64,000 nt of DNA from Herbiconiux aconitum (GCF_024979235.1 NZ_JANLCM010000003.1:1-64000), one strand, 5' to 3'; counted from the first letter of the stretch, positions 17,917-27,638 are shown. Notes: generated by a model not told the origin, from the letters alone. Program-made: numbers and translations.

Positions 17917-18936
17917 ATGATGGATCTGACAGTCCTGTGGTTCTGCATCGTCGGCTTCCTCTTCGTCGGCTACTTCGTGCTCGACGGTTTCGACTTCGGC
18001 GTCGGGATGTCGCTGCCCTTCCTTGGGCGCGACGACACCGATCGGCGCGTGCTGATCAACACGATCGGCCCGGTCTGGGATCTCAACGAGACCTGGGTGA
18101 TCGTGGCGGGCGCCTCGCTCTTCGCGGCTTTCCCGGAGTGGTACGCGACGCTGTTCAGCGGCTTCTACCTGCCGCTGCTGCTCATCCTGCTCGCCCTGAT
18201 CCTCCGCGGCGTCTCGTTCGAATACCGCCACCAGCGGCCCGAGGCGGCCTGGAAGCGGCGGTTCGACCGGATGATCGTGGTCGGCTCGGCCGTGCCCGCC
18301 TTCCTCTGGGGCGTTGCCTTCTCGAACATCGTCGCGGGGGTGCCGCTCGACGCCAACCACGACTACATCGGCACCTTCCTCGGCCTGCTCAACCCCTACG
18401 CCCTGCTCGGCGGGCTCACGACGCTGCTGCTGTTCTTCACCCACGGCGTGGTCTTCGTGTCGCTGAAGACGGAGGGCGACATCCGTGTGCGGGCGCGTCG
18501 GCTGGCGACCCGGGCCGGGGTGCTGACCATCGTGGTGGCCGCTGCGTTCTTGCTCTGGACATCCGTCGCCCACGGCACCCTCGCATCCGTTCTGCTCTCG
18601 GCGGTCGCGGCGGTGACACTGATCGCGGCGGTGCTGGCGAACAGCCGGGGCCGCGAAGGCACCGCCTTCGCGTTGATGGCGGTGACCATCGGGGTGGCGG
18701 TGCTGAGCTTGTTCTTCGCGCTCTTCCCCGACGTGATGCCGGCGTCGAACGACCCCGCGAACAGCCTCACCATCGCGAATGCGTCGTCGTCGGAGTACAC
18801 GCTGCAGATCATGAGCTGGGTCGCGCTGATCTTCCTGCCGCTCATCCTGGCGTACCAGGGATTCACCTACTGGGTGTTCCGCAAGCGGGTGAGCCGGGCG
18901 CAGATCCCGGCCGAGAGCACCCAGGGCGCACACTAG
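17917..18936 (+). CDS. cydB: Cytochrome bd oxidase subunit II
   Basis: A 339-aa subunit II with eight or nine helices. The conserved N-terminal block with WFCIVGFLFVGYFVLDGFDFG and GPVWDLNETW is diagnostic. ATG at 17917 follows AGGGAGAC; a second ATG is adjacent. It completes the oxidase with CydA and is followed after 4 bp by cydD, whose product is needed for assembly. Confidence 0.95.
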   Translation: MMDLTVLWFCIVGFLFVGYFVLDGFDFGVGMSLPFLGRDDTDRRVLINTIGPVWDLNETWVIVAGASLFAAFPEWYATLFSGFYLPLLLILLALILRGVSFEYRHQRPEAAWKRRFDRMIVVGSAVPAFLWGVAFSNIVAGVPLDANHDYIGTFLGLLNPYALLGGLTTLLLFFTHGVVFVSLKTEGDIRVRARRLATRAGVLTIVVAAAFLLWTSVAHGTLASVLLSAVAAVTLIAAVLANSRGREGTAFALMAVTIGVAVLSLFFALFPDVMPASNDPANSLTIANASSSEYTLQIMSWVALIFLPLILAYQGFTYWVFRKRVSRAQIPAESTQGAH

Positions 18937-18940
18937 AGTC

Positions 18941-20848
18941 GTGCGCCCTGTCGACCCCCGACTCCTGAAGTACGCCTCCGCGGCGCGCGCGTTCTTCGCC
19001 GTGGGCGGGGTGCTCGCGCTGCTGCAGACCGCGGCGGTGGTGGCGTTCGCCTTCTTCGTGACGCAGCTGATCGTGCGGGCGATCGGTGGCACTCCGTTGT
19101 CTGCGCTCGTGCCCGAGCTGCTGAGCCTGGCGCTCGTGGTGCTGGCCCGGTTCGTGCTGTCGTGGGTATCCGAGCTCAACGCCGCGCGGGGCGCGGCGGT
19201 GGTGAAGAGCGAGCTGCGCGGGCGGGTGCTGGATGCGGTGACACGGCTCGGGCCGGCCTGGCTCGGCGCGCGCAACTCGACCTCGGTCGGGGTGACCGTG
19301 GGGCCGGGGCTGGATGCGCTCGACAACTACTTCGCCCGGTACCTGCCGCAGCTGGTGCTCACGGCGCTCGCGACGCCGCTGTTGGTGATCGTGATCTGGT
19401 CGCAGGACTGGATCTCGGGGCTCACCGTCGCCGTCACTCTGCCGCTCATTCCGGTGTTCATGATCCTGATCGGCTGGGCGACGCAGTCGGTGCAGTCGAA
19501 GCAGTGGGAGAAGCTCGGGCGGCTGTCGACCGCGTTCCTCGACGTCGTCGGCGGGCTGTCGACCCTGAAGATCTACGGCCGGCAGCATCGGCAGGCGGCG
19601 CGCATCCGTACGGTCACCGAGGACTACCGGTCGCAGACCATGAAAGTGCTGCGGGTGTCCTTCCTCTCCGGATTCGCGCTCGAGCTCGCGGCCAGCCTGT
19701 CGGTGGCGCTCGTTGCGGTATCGATCGGGGTGCGGTTGATCGACGGTTCGCTCGGGCTGTCGGTGGGGCTGTTCGTGCTGCTGCTGGCGCCTGAGGCGTT
19801 CCTGCCCCTCCGGAACGTGGGTGCGCAGTTCCACGCGGCGGCCGACGGGGTGGCGGCGGCCGACGACGTGTTCGGCATCCTCGACGCGGGTGCGGGTGCG
19901 GGTGCGGGTGCGGGTGCCGGCGCGGGCGTTGGTGCGGGTGCGCCTACCGGCGGATCGGCGGTCGAGGACGACGGAGTTTTCGGCCGATCCGCCGGGAAGT
20001 ACGGAGTCGGTGCCGGCGTGTCGCGGGAGATGTCCGTCGTTTCGGGTGAGGACTCCGCCCCTCTCGACGCGCCGGGTCGCGCGGGCCCCGCGGGGCTCGA
20101 GGTGCGCGGGCTCGGGGTGTCATATGGCGAGAGCGTGGCGTTCGAGAGCCTGGATGCGCGGTTCCCGGCGGGCGCGGTCACGGCCGTCACCGGCGCATCC
20201 GGAAGCGGCAAGTCCTCGCTCGTGGCGGCACTGCTCGGGTTCGTGCGGGCATCGGGGGAGATCCTCGTCGATGGGCGAATGGCGAATGCCGACCCGGTGC
20301 CGCGGCCGTGGCTGTCGTGGTCGGGCCAGGGGGCGGTACTGCTGCCGGGGAGCGTGGCGTCGAACGTCGCACTCGGAGACCAGGTGCCCGACGAGCGCCT
20401 GGCCCGGGAGGCGCTCGACCTCGTGGGCGGGTCGTCGATCCAGCTCGAGACCGTCCTCGATCCGCGCGGTGGCGGACTCTCCGGCGGTCAGGCGCAGCGT
20501 GTCACGGCGGCCCGTGCCGTCTACCGCGCGCGCCGCTTCGACTGCACGGTGGTGGCCTTCGACGAACCCACGTCGGCGCTCGACGAGACCACGGAGGCCG
20601 CCGTCATCCGCGCTCTCCGCGCGCTCGCCGACGACGGCCGCGCCGTGCTCGTGGTGAGCCATCGTCTGGCCGTCATCGCCGCGGCCGACCACGAAGTGGT
20701 GCTCGACCCGAGGCGCGCGGTGCCGGCGATGGCGGCGGGCCCCCACGGTGCCGTCTCGCCCGCGCCCCCGTCGCGATCGGTGCCCGCGCTCTCGTCGTCA
20801 GCAGACCCTCCGGGGGAGCGACCGGAGACTCCGGCGGTGTGGTCGTGA
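18941..20848 (+). CDS. cydD: Cysteine/glutathione ABC exporter subunit for cytochrome bd assembly
   Basis: A 635-aa fused permease-ATPase. Six-helix exporter domain (about 15-290), then Walker A GASGSGKSS (418-426), signature LSGGQAQRV and Walker B VVAFDEPTSALD. CydDC exports thiols required for heme insertion into bd oxidase. Between the domains sits an unusual 70-residue linker (about 316-385) that starts with (GA)n from a GCGGGT microsatellite and then reads a DNA stretch resembling the intergenic repeat family. The GTG start follows the cydB stop by 4 bp. The stop overlaps cydC (GTGA). Confidence 0.92.
   Translation: MRPVDPRLLKYASAARAFFAVGGVLALLQTAAVVAFAFFVTQLIVRAIGGTPLSALVPELLSLALVVLARFVLSWVSELNAARGAAVVKSELRGRVLDAVTRLGPAWLGARNSTSVGVTVGPGLDALDNYFARYLPQLVLTALATPLLVIVIWSQDWISGLTVAVTLPLIPVFMILIGWATQSVQSKQWEKLGRLSTAFLDVVGGLSTLKIYGRQHRQAARIRTVTEDYRSQTMKVLRVSFLSGFALELAASLSVALVAVSIGVRLIDGSLGLSVGLFVLLLAPEAFLPLRNVGAQFHAAADGVAAADDVFGILDAGAGAGAGAGAGAGVGAGAPTGGSAVEDDGVFGRSAGKYGVGAGVSREMSVVSGEDSAPLDAPGRAGPAGLEVRGLGVSYGESVAFESLDARFPAGAVTAVTGASGSGKSSLVAALLGFVRASGEILVDGRMANADPVPRPWLSWSGQGAVLLPGSVASNVALGDQVPDERLAREALDLVGGSSIQLETVLDPRGGGLSGGQAQRVTAARAVYRARRFDCTVVAFDEPTSALDETTEAAVIRALRALADDGRAVLVVSHRLAVIAAADHEVVLDPRRAVPAMAAGPHGAVSPAPPSRSVPALSSSADPPGERPETPAVWS
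19886..19915 (+). repeat. GCGGGT hexanucleotide repeat, five copies, inside cydD
   Basis: Five perfect tandem copies encode the GAGAGAGAGA part of the CydD linker. Copy-number change would alter linker length by two residues per unit without shifting frame. Confidence 0.85.
19947..20043. repeat. Inverted repeat and TCCGTCGTTTC motif inside cydD
   Basis: A perfect 13-bp inverted repeat (19947-19959 with 19983-19995) is followed by TCCGTCGTTTC (20033-20043), the same motif that marks the intergenic repeats elsewhere in the window. GACGACGGAG at about 19966-19975 resembles its inverted partner. The segment is translated in frame within the CydD linker. Confidence 0.6.
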
Positions 20849-22500
20849 AGCGGGCCGAGGTCATCCGGCTCGCCCAGCCGAGTCTCCGCCGCTTCGTGCC
20901 CGGTGTCGTGCTCGGCCTCATCAGCGCGCTCTGCGCCGTCGGCCTCCTCGCCACGTCGGCGTTCCTCATCACGAAGGCGGCCGAGCAGCCGCCCATCCTC
21001 TACCTCTCCGCCGCGATGGTGGCGGTGCGGGCGTTCGCACTGGGCCGGGCGGCTTTCCGCTACATCGAGCGCCTGGCCAGCCACGACGCCGCGTTCGCCA
21101 CCATGCCCGGGCTCCGCGTCGGCGTGTACGAGCGGCTCGTGCCGGTGAGCCCCGACGGACTCGGACGCAGCAGGCGCGGCGACCTCCTCACACGGCTGGT
21201 GTCCGACGTCGACGAGCAGCAGAACTTCCCGTTACGCGTGGTGCAGCCGCTCGTGGTGTCGGGGCTGACGGCGCTCGCGATCGTCGTCGTGGTGTGGCTC
21301 CTCCTCCCCGCCGCCGGACTCGTGCTGCTCATCGGCCTGGTGCTCGCCGCGGTGCTCGGAACAGCCGTGAACTCCTGGGTCTCCGGTCGAGCCGAGCGCT
21401 CGCTGGCCGGGCTGCGCGGCCGCTACCAAGCCGACCTCGCCGACTATCTCGGCTCGCTCGACACCCTGGTCGCGTACGGAGCCGCTCCGGCGGCCCGAGC
21501 GGCGCTCGCCGAATCGGATGCGCGGCTCACCTCAGCACAGGTGCGGCGTTCGGTCGGGGCCGGGGCCACGACGGCGCTCGTGTCATTGACCGCCGGGGCG
21601 GTGACCGTCGTGGTGCTGCTCCTCGGCATCCCGTCACTCGGCCAGGGCGGGTTCGAAGGTCCGGCGCTCGCCGTGGTCGCGCTCGTGCCGATGGCCGCGT
21701 TCGAGGTGTTCGGCATGATCCCGTTGGCGTGGGGCGCCTGGCGCCAGGTGGCGGCCAGTGCTGAGCGCATCGCATCCGTCGTTCCCGACGCGGTGCCTGA
21801 GGGGGTGCCCGTCGACTCAGCAGAGGTGACGGCGCTGCAGCAGGTTCTGCCTCCTGGCCCGATCACCGTGCAGCTGCGCGACGTCTCGGCGCGCTGGCCG
21901 GGGGCGTCGACGGATGCCCTCACCGGCGCATCCGTCGACCTCGCGCCGGGTGATCGGCTGCTCGTGCGCGGACCGAGCGGCTCGGGTAAGACGACGCTCG
22001 CGCACGTGCTCGTGCGATTCCTCGACTTCACGGGCTCGTTCACCATCGACGGCGTCGATGTGCGCGAGCTGCCGCAAGACGAGGTACGCAGAGTCATCGG
22101 GCTCTGCGAGCAGCGGCCCTACCTGTTCGACGACGACATCCGGCAGAACCTGCTGTTCGCCCGCGACACCGCCACCGACGACGAGCTGCTCGCCGTGCTC
22201 GAGCGGGTGGGGCTCGGCGAGTGGGTGCGCTCGCGCGGCGGTCTGGCGGCGCGGGTGGGGGAGCGCGGTGCCCTCGTCTCGGGCGGGCAGGCGCAGCGAC
22301 TGGCGCTGGCGCGGGCACTGCTCGCCGGTTTCCCGGTGCTGGTGCTCGACGAGCCGACGGCGAACGTCGACCCCGACCGGGCCGACGCCCTCGTGGCCGA
22401 CCTCCTGGCCGCCGCCGCCGACTCCGCGCGCGCCGTCGTGCTCATCTCGCACACCCCCGTGCCTGCGCACCTCGTGACAGCGACCCTCAGCCTCGGCTGA
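20845..22500 (+). CDS. cydC: Cysteine/glutathione ABC exporter subunit, CydC
   Basis: A 551-aa permease-ATPase fusion; GTG at 20845 overlaps the cydD stop. The six-helix domain is followed by an ATPase with GPSGSGKTT, signature VSGGQAQRLALARAL and VLVLDEPTANVD. It forms the heterodimeric thiol exporter with CydD. Unlike CydD it has no expanded linker. It is the last gene of cydABDC. Only 7 bp separate it from the converging epoxide-hydrolase gene, so no classical terminator fits between them. Confidence 0.93.
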   Translation: MKRAEVIRLAQPSLRRFVPGVVLGLISALCAVGLLATSAFLITKAAEQPPILYLSAAMVAVRAFALGRAAFRYIERLASHDAAFATMPGLRVGVYERLVPVSPDGLGRSRRGDLLTRLVSDVDEQQNFPLRVVQPLVVSGLTALAIVVVVWLLLPAAGLVLLIGLVLAAVLGTAVNSWVSGRAERSLAGLRGRYQADLADYLGSLDTLVAYGAAPAARAALAESDARLTSAQVRRSVGAGATTALVSLTAGAVTVVVLLLGIPSLGQGGFEGPALAVVALVPMAAFEVFGMIPLAWGAWRQVAASAERIASVVPDAVPEGVPVDSAEVTALQQVLPPGPITVQLRDVSARWPGASTDALTGASVDLAPGDRLLVRGPSGSGKTTLAHVLVRFLDFTGSFTIDGVDVRELPQDEVRRVIGLCEQRPYLFDDDIRQNLLFARDTATDDELLAVLERVGLGEWVRSRGGLAARVGERGALVSGGQAQRLALARALLAGFPVLVLDEPTANVDPDRADALVADLLAAAADSARAVVLISHTPVPAHLVTATLSLG

Positions 22501-22507
22501 GCGACCG

Positions 22508-23737
22508 TCAGCGGAGCGAGCGGAAGGCCGCTCGCAACTCGGCGGAGAACACCATCGGCTCCTCCCACGCTGCGAAGTGGCCGCCCCGGTCGGCCTTGTT
22601 GAAGTAGGACAGGCTCGGGTACACCGCCTCGACCCAGCTGCGCGGGCTGGCCCAGATCTCGTCCGGGAACGTCGTGAAACCGACGGGAACAGCGACCGGA
22701 GGCGGTGTCTTTCCGGAGGCGCCGACGGCGGCCAGGAACCGTCCGAACTCCCAATACCAGCGGGCGGCAGAGGCGCCCGTGCCGGTCAGCCAATACAAGG
22801 TGATGTTGTCGAGGATGCTGTCGCGGGTGAGGTTGCCTGTGGGAACGCCGTCGACGAAGGCGCGGGAGATCTTGTAATAGCTGTCGGTGTCGTGGTCGAG
22901 CATCCACGCCGCCAGTCCGACGGGGGAATCCAACAGGGAGTATCCGATCGTCTGCGGCCGCGTGGACTGTTCGAAGAAGTAGCCGTACCCGTCGGTGGTG
23001 AACTCATTGAGTGCCGCGAGCGCGGTGCGTTCCTCGTCCGACTCAGCGGGCAGATGATCCTTGATACCGATCGCCACGGCGAGCAGGTTCATGTGGACGC
23101 CGACCAGACCGTCGGGTGCATGACGACCCATGGCATCCGAGACCGCGGCGCCGACATCGCCTCCTTGAGCGACGTAACGCGTGTAGCCGAGGCGGTCCAT
23201 CAGCTTCGCCCAGGCGTTGGCGATCGGTCCGTTCTCCCAGCCGAGCTCGGTCGGCGCGCTGGAGAAGCCATACCCCGGCAACGACGGCAACACGAGGTGG
23301 AAGGCGTCGTCGGCCGAGCCGCCGAACGCGGTCGGGTCGGTCAGCGGCCCGATGGTGTCGAGCAGCTCGATGACCGAGCCCGGCCAGCCGTGGGTCATGA
23401 TGAGCGGAAGTGCATCGTCATGCTTCGAACGGACGTGGATGAAATGGATGGTCACCCCGTCGATCTCGGTGGTGAACTGAGGCAAGGCGTTCAGCCGCGC
23501 TTCGATTCGTCGCCAGTCGTATCCCGACGCCCAGTATCGGGCGAGCGCCTGCAGCGTTTGCAGCTGCACTCCTTGTGCGCGGTCGGCGACGAGCTCGGGC
23601 GATGGCCAGCGTGCCGCCTCGATCCGGTGAGTGAGATCGGCGAGCTGGGTGTCGGGGATCGCGACACGGAACGGGGTCAGGCGGGGGTCGGTCTCGGTGG
23701 CGAATGCCGTCGACGACGCGTCGGTGGGTGCAGACAT
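22508..23737 (-). CDS. Epoxide hydrolase-like alpha/beta-hydrolase (EHN domain)
   Basis: A 409-aa enzyme with the N-terminal epoxide-hydrolase domain (about 20-130: FRVAIPDTQLADLTHRIEAARWP) and an alpha/beta-hydrolase core. Oxyanion motif HGWPGS (116-121), nucleophile Asp194 in QGGDVGA and catalytic His387 in GGHFAAWEEP are all present. The ATG has GAGGAG 7 nt upstream. Family members hydrate epoxides to diols; the natural substrate is unknown. It lies 101 bp downstream of the large LuxR-type regulator on the same strand, a likely regulatory partner. Confidence 0.87.
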   Translation of the reverse strand: MSAPTDASSTAFATETDPRLTPFRVAIPDTQLADLTHRIEAARWPSPELVADRAQGVQLQTLQALARYWASGYDWRRIEARLNALPQFTTEIDGVTIHFIHVRSKHDDALPLIMTHGWPGSVIELLDTIGPLTDPTAFGGSADDAFHLVLPSLPGYGFSSAPTELGWENGPIANAWAKLMDRLGYTRYVAQGGDVGAAVSDAMGRHAPDGLVGVHMNLLAVAIGIKDHLPAESDEERTALAALNEFTTDGYGYFFEQSTRPQTIGYSLLDSPVGLAAWMLDHDTDSYYKISRAFVDGVPTGNLTRDSILDNITLYWLTGTGASAARWYWEFGRFLAAVGASGKTPPPVAVPVGFTTFPDEIWASPRSWVEAVYPSLSYFNKADRGGHFAAWEEPMVFSAELRAAFRSLR

Positions 23738-23838
23738 GGAACATCTCCTCGTACGACTTGGGCCATGCGGCCGTCTCCACGATGCTGGGCGGCCACCCCC
23801 GGTCGCACCGGGTGGACTCCCCGGTGCATACCCCGGGA

Positions 23839-26709
23839 TCAGACGTCGTGCCCCTTGAAGGTTCGGCGGAGCTCACGCCGGGTCGTGACCCCGAGTTTGG
23901 TGAAGATGTGGTGCAGGTGCCATTCGACCGTTCTCGGGCTGATGTACAGCGCCGTGCCGATCTCGGGGTTCGTGAGCCCTTCCACGGCGAGCTTGGCGAC
24001 GGTGGCCTCCTGAGGGGTCAAGCCCGTGGAGATCCGCTCGTCGCGAGTGCGCACGGTCTCCCCGGTGGCGAGGAGTTCCCGGCGGGCCCGCTCGGCGAAC
24101 GCGACAAGCCCCATCGCAGCCAGTGCCGAGTGGGCGGCGCGGAGCTGGCCCCGTGCTTCGGCGCGGCGGCGCTCGCGGCGCAGCCATTCGCCGTAGAGCA
24201 GCCGCGCACGAGCCAGTTCCACCCTCACCGTGGTGCGAGCCAGGTGTTCCAGGCCGAGGCGGTGAAGTTCGTCGGCGGATTCGCCTTCGCTCACCAGCGC
24301 ACGCCGGCTCGCCGCGACGCCGAGCGCCCACTCGGTGCCACTCTGGGCGGCCATGGCGGAGAGGTCGTCCAACGCGGCCTCGGCGACCGGCAGATCACCG
24401 ATCCGCGCGGCCGCCTCGACGAGCTCCGCGAGAGCCCACTGTGCGGCGCCGAGCTCGAGGGGGCATTCCGCCGCGATCCGTGCCGCGTCGAGCGCATCCT
24501 CATACCGCCCCAGCCCGTTGTAGAGCACGGCGCGTGCCCAGTGGATCAGGGTGACCCCGGCCCCCTCACCGCGGGCACGGACTCTCTCCAGAGCGTCGTC
24601 GAACATGGCCTCGCCCCGTTCCAGATCGCCTCTCACGGCAAGGAGACCGATCTCGCCGTAGGGGGCGAGACCGCTCCCTGTGAGGTCGGCGACGAACCGG
24701 GACTCCTCGACCAGATAGGCCGCGGCGGCCAGATCGCCGGTGAAGAGGTGCATGATCGTGCGATCCACCAACGCCCGGGGCAGCGCGTCGAGCACTTCGG
24801 CCGCACGGGCGACCATCACCTGGCGGCGGGTGAGCACATCCCAATCCCGGTCGTCCCACAGCGAGGCTGCGGTCGCGGCGGCCAGCCGGGTATCGCTCAG
24901 CAGGCCGTCGGGTTCGTGCGCTGCGGCCGCGAAGGCCTCGACGGCGCGACGTGAGAGCGGCAGCGCTGGTGCGAATCCCTCTGTGAAGCGGATGGCGAGC
25001 GCCTCGAGAAGCGCGTCGCGTAGGCGCGGCGGGTCCGCCGGCGGTGCGTGCCGAACCGCCTCGGCGACCTCTCTGGTTCCGGGTCCGGCGGCGAGTCGTT
25101 CGGTGAGAACGGCCGCGGAGAAGGCGTCGACATAGGCATCCCTCGCGAGGCGCGCATCGATCGGTTCCAGGCGCCGGGCAGCGGAGAGCAGCAATGGCAG
25201 TGCCTCGTTGCCGTTGTGCGCCCCGAACGAGTTCTCGGCCCGCACCAGCTCGATCCGCGCCCGATCGGCGTCGGCCAGCGATGGCACGTCGACCAGGCGC
25301 AGCAGGTTCGAACTGTCGGCGAACCCGCCCGCGCGCGTCTTCGCCTGAGCGGCATCGAGATTGCGTCGCACCCGTTCCGACGGATCCCCGGTCAAGGCAG
25401 CTGCCCGCTCCAGGAATGCTGCCGCTGCCGCCAGGCCTCCCTGCGCAGTGGCCCGGGTTGCAGACCGTTCGAGCTCATCGGCGACGGCGTCGTCGGGCCC
25501 GACGACGGCACGGGCACGATGCCACGCCGTTCGATCGGGATCCGCCTCTGCATCCATGCTGTCCGCCAGCGCCTGGTGCGCTTGGCGGCGCTGGGCGGGA
25601 GTCGCCGACCGATAGATCGCCGAGCGCACGAGCGGATGCCGGAACCGCACGGTGCCGTCCAGCTCGATCAGGCCCGCCGTCTCGGCCGGCGTCGCCGCGT
25701 CGGGCTCAATCCCGAACCGAGCCGCTGCGCGCTCGAGCAGGATCCGGTCACCGACGGGCTCGGCAGCCGCAAGGAGCAGCAGGCGTCGGGTCGCCCGAGG
25801 GAGCGCCCGTGTTCTGCGCAGGAACTGCTGTTCGAGGCGGTCTGCCATGGGTGTGGCCTTCAGCCCTCCTTCACTCTCGAAAGACAGCTCGCCCGCCGAG
25901 AGGCCCCGCGGCAGTTCGAGCAGGGCGAGCGGGTTGCCGTGACTTTCGGCCACGATCCGGTCGCGCACGGCCGGCTCGATCGTTCCGATGACGGCGGAGT
26001 CCAGGAGGGCGATCGACTCGGCGGCGCTGAGGCCCGTCACGACGAGTTCCGCGAGCCCGTCGAAACGTCGCGCAGTGGAGGTGTCCCGAGTGGAGACGAT
26101 GGCGACCACCGGCTCCATCCCGAGTCGGCGAACAGCGAACTCGAGGGCCTGAGCGGAAGCATCGTCCAACCATTGGGCGTCGTCGACGCAGCAGATCAAC
26201 GGCCTGCTCTCGGCCAGTTCCGACAGAAGTGTCAGCACCGCCAGACCGACGAGAAAACGATCGGGAGCCGCGCCCGATTGCAGGCCGAAGACCGTTCTGA
26301 GCGCGTGGTTCTGGGGTGCTGGGAGTGCGTCGAACCGCGAGAGGAAAGGGGCGCACAGCTGATGCAGGCCGGCGTAGGCGAGCTCCGCCTCCGACTCGAC
26401 GCCGACGACCCGCGCCACTTGGCAGTCGGTCGCCTGCTCGAGCAAGAACTGCAACAGGGCGCTCTTGCCGACCCCGGCCTCGCCGCGAACGATGAGAACC
26501 CCACCACGGCCCTCTCGGGCCGCCGTCAGCAGGCCACTCAACCTCTCGCATTCGGGTTGCCGGCCGATGAGTCGAGACGGACTTCCAGGCTGCGGCACGC
26601 TCCCCACCCATTCCTGTGGATTGCGAGCCCGTTCGGCAAGTCCCCGGCCAACTGCACGGGCATCATCAGTTGGACTCGTCCACGAACCGCTGCCCGGCAG
26701 TCTAGCCAT
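23839..26709 (-). CDS. LuxR-family ATP-binding (LAL/STAND) transcriptional regulator
   Basis: About 956 aa. An N-terminal AAA-like ATPase domain has SRLIGRQPECERL (46-58), Walker A GEAGVGKS (76-83) and a Walker B-like ICCVDDAQWLDD. A long alpha-helical TPR-like middle follows, then a C-terminal LuxR HTH (about 895-950; LTPQEATVAKLAVEGLTNPEIG and ISPRTVEWHLHHI). These act as ATP- and inducer-dependent activators. The ATG at 26709 has no Shine-Dalgarno. A TAGACT -10-like hexamer lies just inside it, so GTG starts at 26607 or 26598 are realistic and would put LIGR near the N-terminus. It is upstream of the epoxide-hydrolase gene. Confidence 0.87.
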   Translation of the reverse strand: MARLPGSGSWTSPTDDARAVGRGLAERARNPQEWVGSVPQPGSPSRLIGRQPECERLSGLLTAAREGRGGVLIVRGEAGVGKSALLQFLLEQATDCQVARVVGVESEAELAYAGLHQLCAPFLSRFDALPAPQNHALRTVFGLQSGAAPDRFLVGLAVLTLLSELAESRPLICCVDDAQWLDDASAQALEFAVRRLGMEPVVAIVSTRDTSTARRFDGLAELVVTGLSAAESIALLDSAVIGTIEPAVRDRIVAESHGNPLALLELPRGLSAGELSFESEGGLKATPMADRLEQQFLRRTRALPRATRRLLLLAAAEPVGDRILLERAAARFGIEPDAATPAETAGLIELDGTVRFRHPLVRSAIYRSATPAQRRQAHQALADSMDAEADPDRTAWHRARAVVGPDDAVADELERSATRATAQGGLAAAAAFLERAAALTGDPSERVRRNLDAAQAKTRAGGFADSSNLLRLVDVPSLADADRARIELVRAENSFGAHNGNEALPLLLSAARRLEPIDARLARDAYVDAFSAAVLTERLAAGPGTREVAEAVRHAPPADPPRLRDALLEALAIRFTEGFAPALPLSRRAVEAFAAAAHEPDGLLSDTRLAAATAASLWDDRDWDVLTRRQVMVARAAEVLDALPRALVDRTIMHLFTGDLAAAAYLVEESRFVADLTGSGLAPYGEIGLLAVRGDLERGEAMFDDALERVRARGEGAGVTLIHWARAVLYNGLGRYEDALDAARIAAECPLELGAAQWALAELVEAAARIGDLPVAEAALDDLSAMAAQSGTEWALGVAASRRALVSEGESADELHRLGLEHLARTTVRVELARARLLYGEWLRRERRRAEARGQLRAAHSALAAMGLVAFAERARRELLATGETVRTRDERISTGLTPQEATVAKLAVEGLTNPEIGTALYISPRTVEWHLHHIFTKLGVTTRRELRRTFKGHDV

Positions 26710-26760
26710 CGGGTGATCGGGCGTCCATGGCGGTCGGGCTGAATGCCGCGGCCGAGTGGG

Positions 26761-27585
26761 TCAGAGGGGGCGGGAGAGGGCGTCGAGACGTTTGCGCCAG
26801 GTGGCCGCGCGGGAGGGGCGCACCTCGAGCACGGGGCCGTCGATCCAGACGTCGACCACGCTGATGCCGTGCAGGGCGCTCACGATCCAGAGCTCGCAGC
26901 CGTCGAGGTCGGCGGGGCGGGCACGCTCCTCCACCACGCGGGTGCCGGTGGCGGTGGCGATCAGACGGATGCTCCGCGCGGTCACACTCGGCACCCGCGC
27001 GAGATCGCTCGATGGCGCGACCAGCGTCTCGCCCCGCCACCACAGCAGCGCCGAGCTCGATCCGTCGACGATGTAGCCGTCGTGCAGCAGCACGACCTCG
27101 TCGGCGCCGTTCTCCTGTGCGGTCGCGCGGAGGGCGAGCAGCCGCTCGAGGTCGGGGCCTTTGACGCGCGGAACCCGTCGCGGGTCGGCGGCCTCGTGCG
27201 TCATGAGCACGGCCGACTCGCGCAACCGCGGCGCCACGCGCACGCGCAGCCGCAATTCGTACTCGGCGGCCGATTCGCCTCCGTCCGTTCCCGTGCCGGC
27301 GGCCACGCGCGCCAGCTCCACGCGCGGAAACAGGGCCCCCGAGCGGAACGCCCGCAGCCGCCCGATCGCCGCCCCCCAGAACGCCTCGGCTTCAGCTTCG
27401 GATACCTCGGCGGCCGACTCCTCGACGCTCGTCAGGAACCTTTCGCGATGCGCATCGATCGCCCGCACCCGCCCCGATGCCGAGACGAACCAGGAGTCGG
27501 CGACCAGCAGTTCGTCGTGCGGCCGCAGCTCGCTCTCGATCAACGCGCCGCGGGCCCAGACGAAGGTCGCGGGGGCCTCTGCCAC
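26761..27585 (-). CDS. pabC: Aminodeoxychorismate lyase-like class IV aminotransferase
   Basis: A 274-aa class IV PLP enzyme. Motifs include an N-terminal SWFVSASGRVRAIDAHRERF block and the Lys-bearing VKGPDLERLLALR. EVVLLHDGYIVDGSSSALLWW contains the cofactor-phosphate-binding region typical of PabC and branched-chain aminotransferases. It is divergent from pabB with only 53 bp between starts, which makes 4-amino-4-deoxychorismate lyase (p-aminobenzoate, folate synthesis) the best assignment. It could also be a D-amino-acid or branched-chain aminotransferase. Confidence 0.8.
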   Translation of the reverse strand: MAEAPATFVWARGALIESELRPHDELLVADSWFVSASGRVRAIDAHRERFLTSVEESAAEVSEAEAEAFWGAAIGRLRAFRSGALFPRVELARVAAGTGTDGGESAAEYELRLRVRVAPRLRESAVLMTHEAADPRRVPRVKGPDLERLLALRATAQENGADEVVLLHDGYIVDGSSSALLWWRGETLVAPSSDLARVPSVTARSIRLIATATGTRVVEERARPADLDGCELWIVSALHGISVVDVWIDGPVLEVRPSRAATWRKRLDALSRPL

Positions 27586-27626
27586 GGTCGATCCTCCTTC
27601 GTCGCGCCACGTTCTGCGCCACGTCC

Positions 27627-27632
27627 TACGCT
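27627..27632 (+). promoter_or_regulatory. -10 element for leaderless pabB
   Basis: TACGCT lies exactly 6 nt before the pabB ATG, and no Shine-Dalgarno is present. This fits transcription starting at the start codon. Confidence 0.55.
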
Positions 27633-27638
27633 AGTGCA

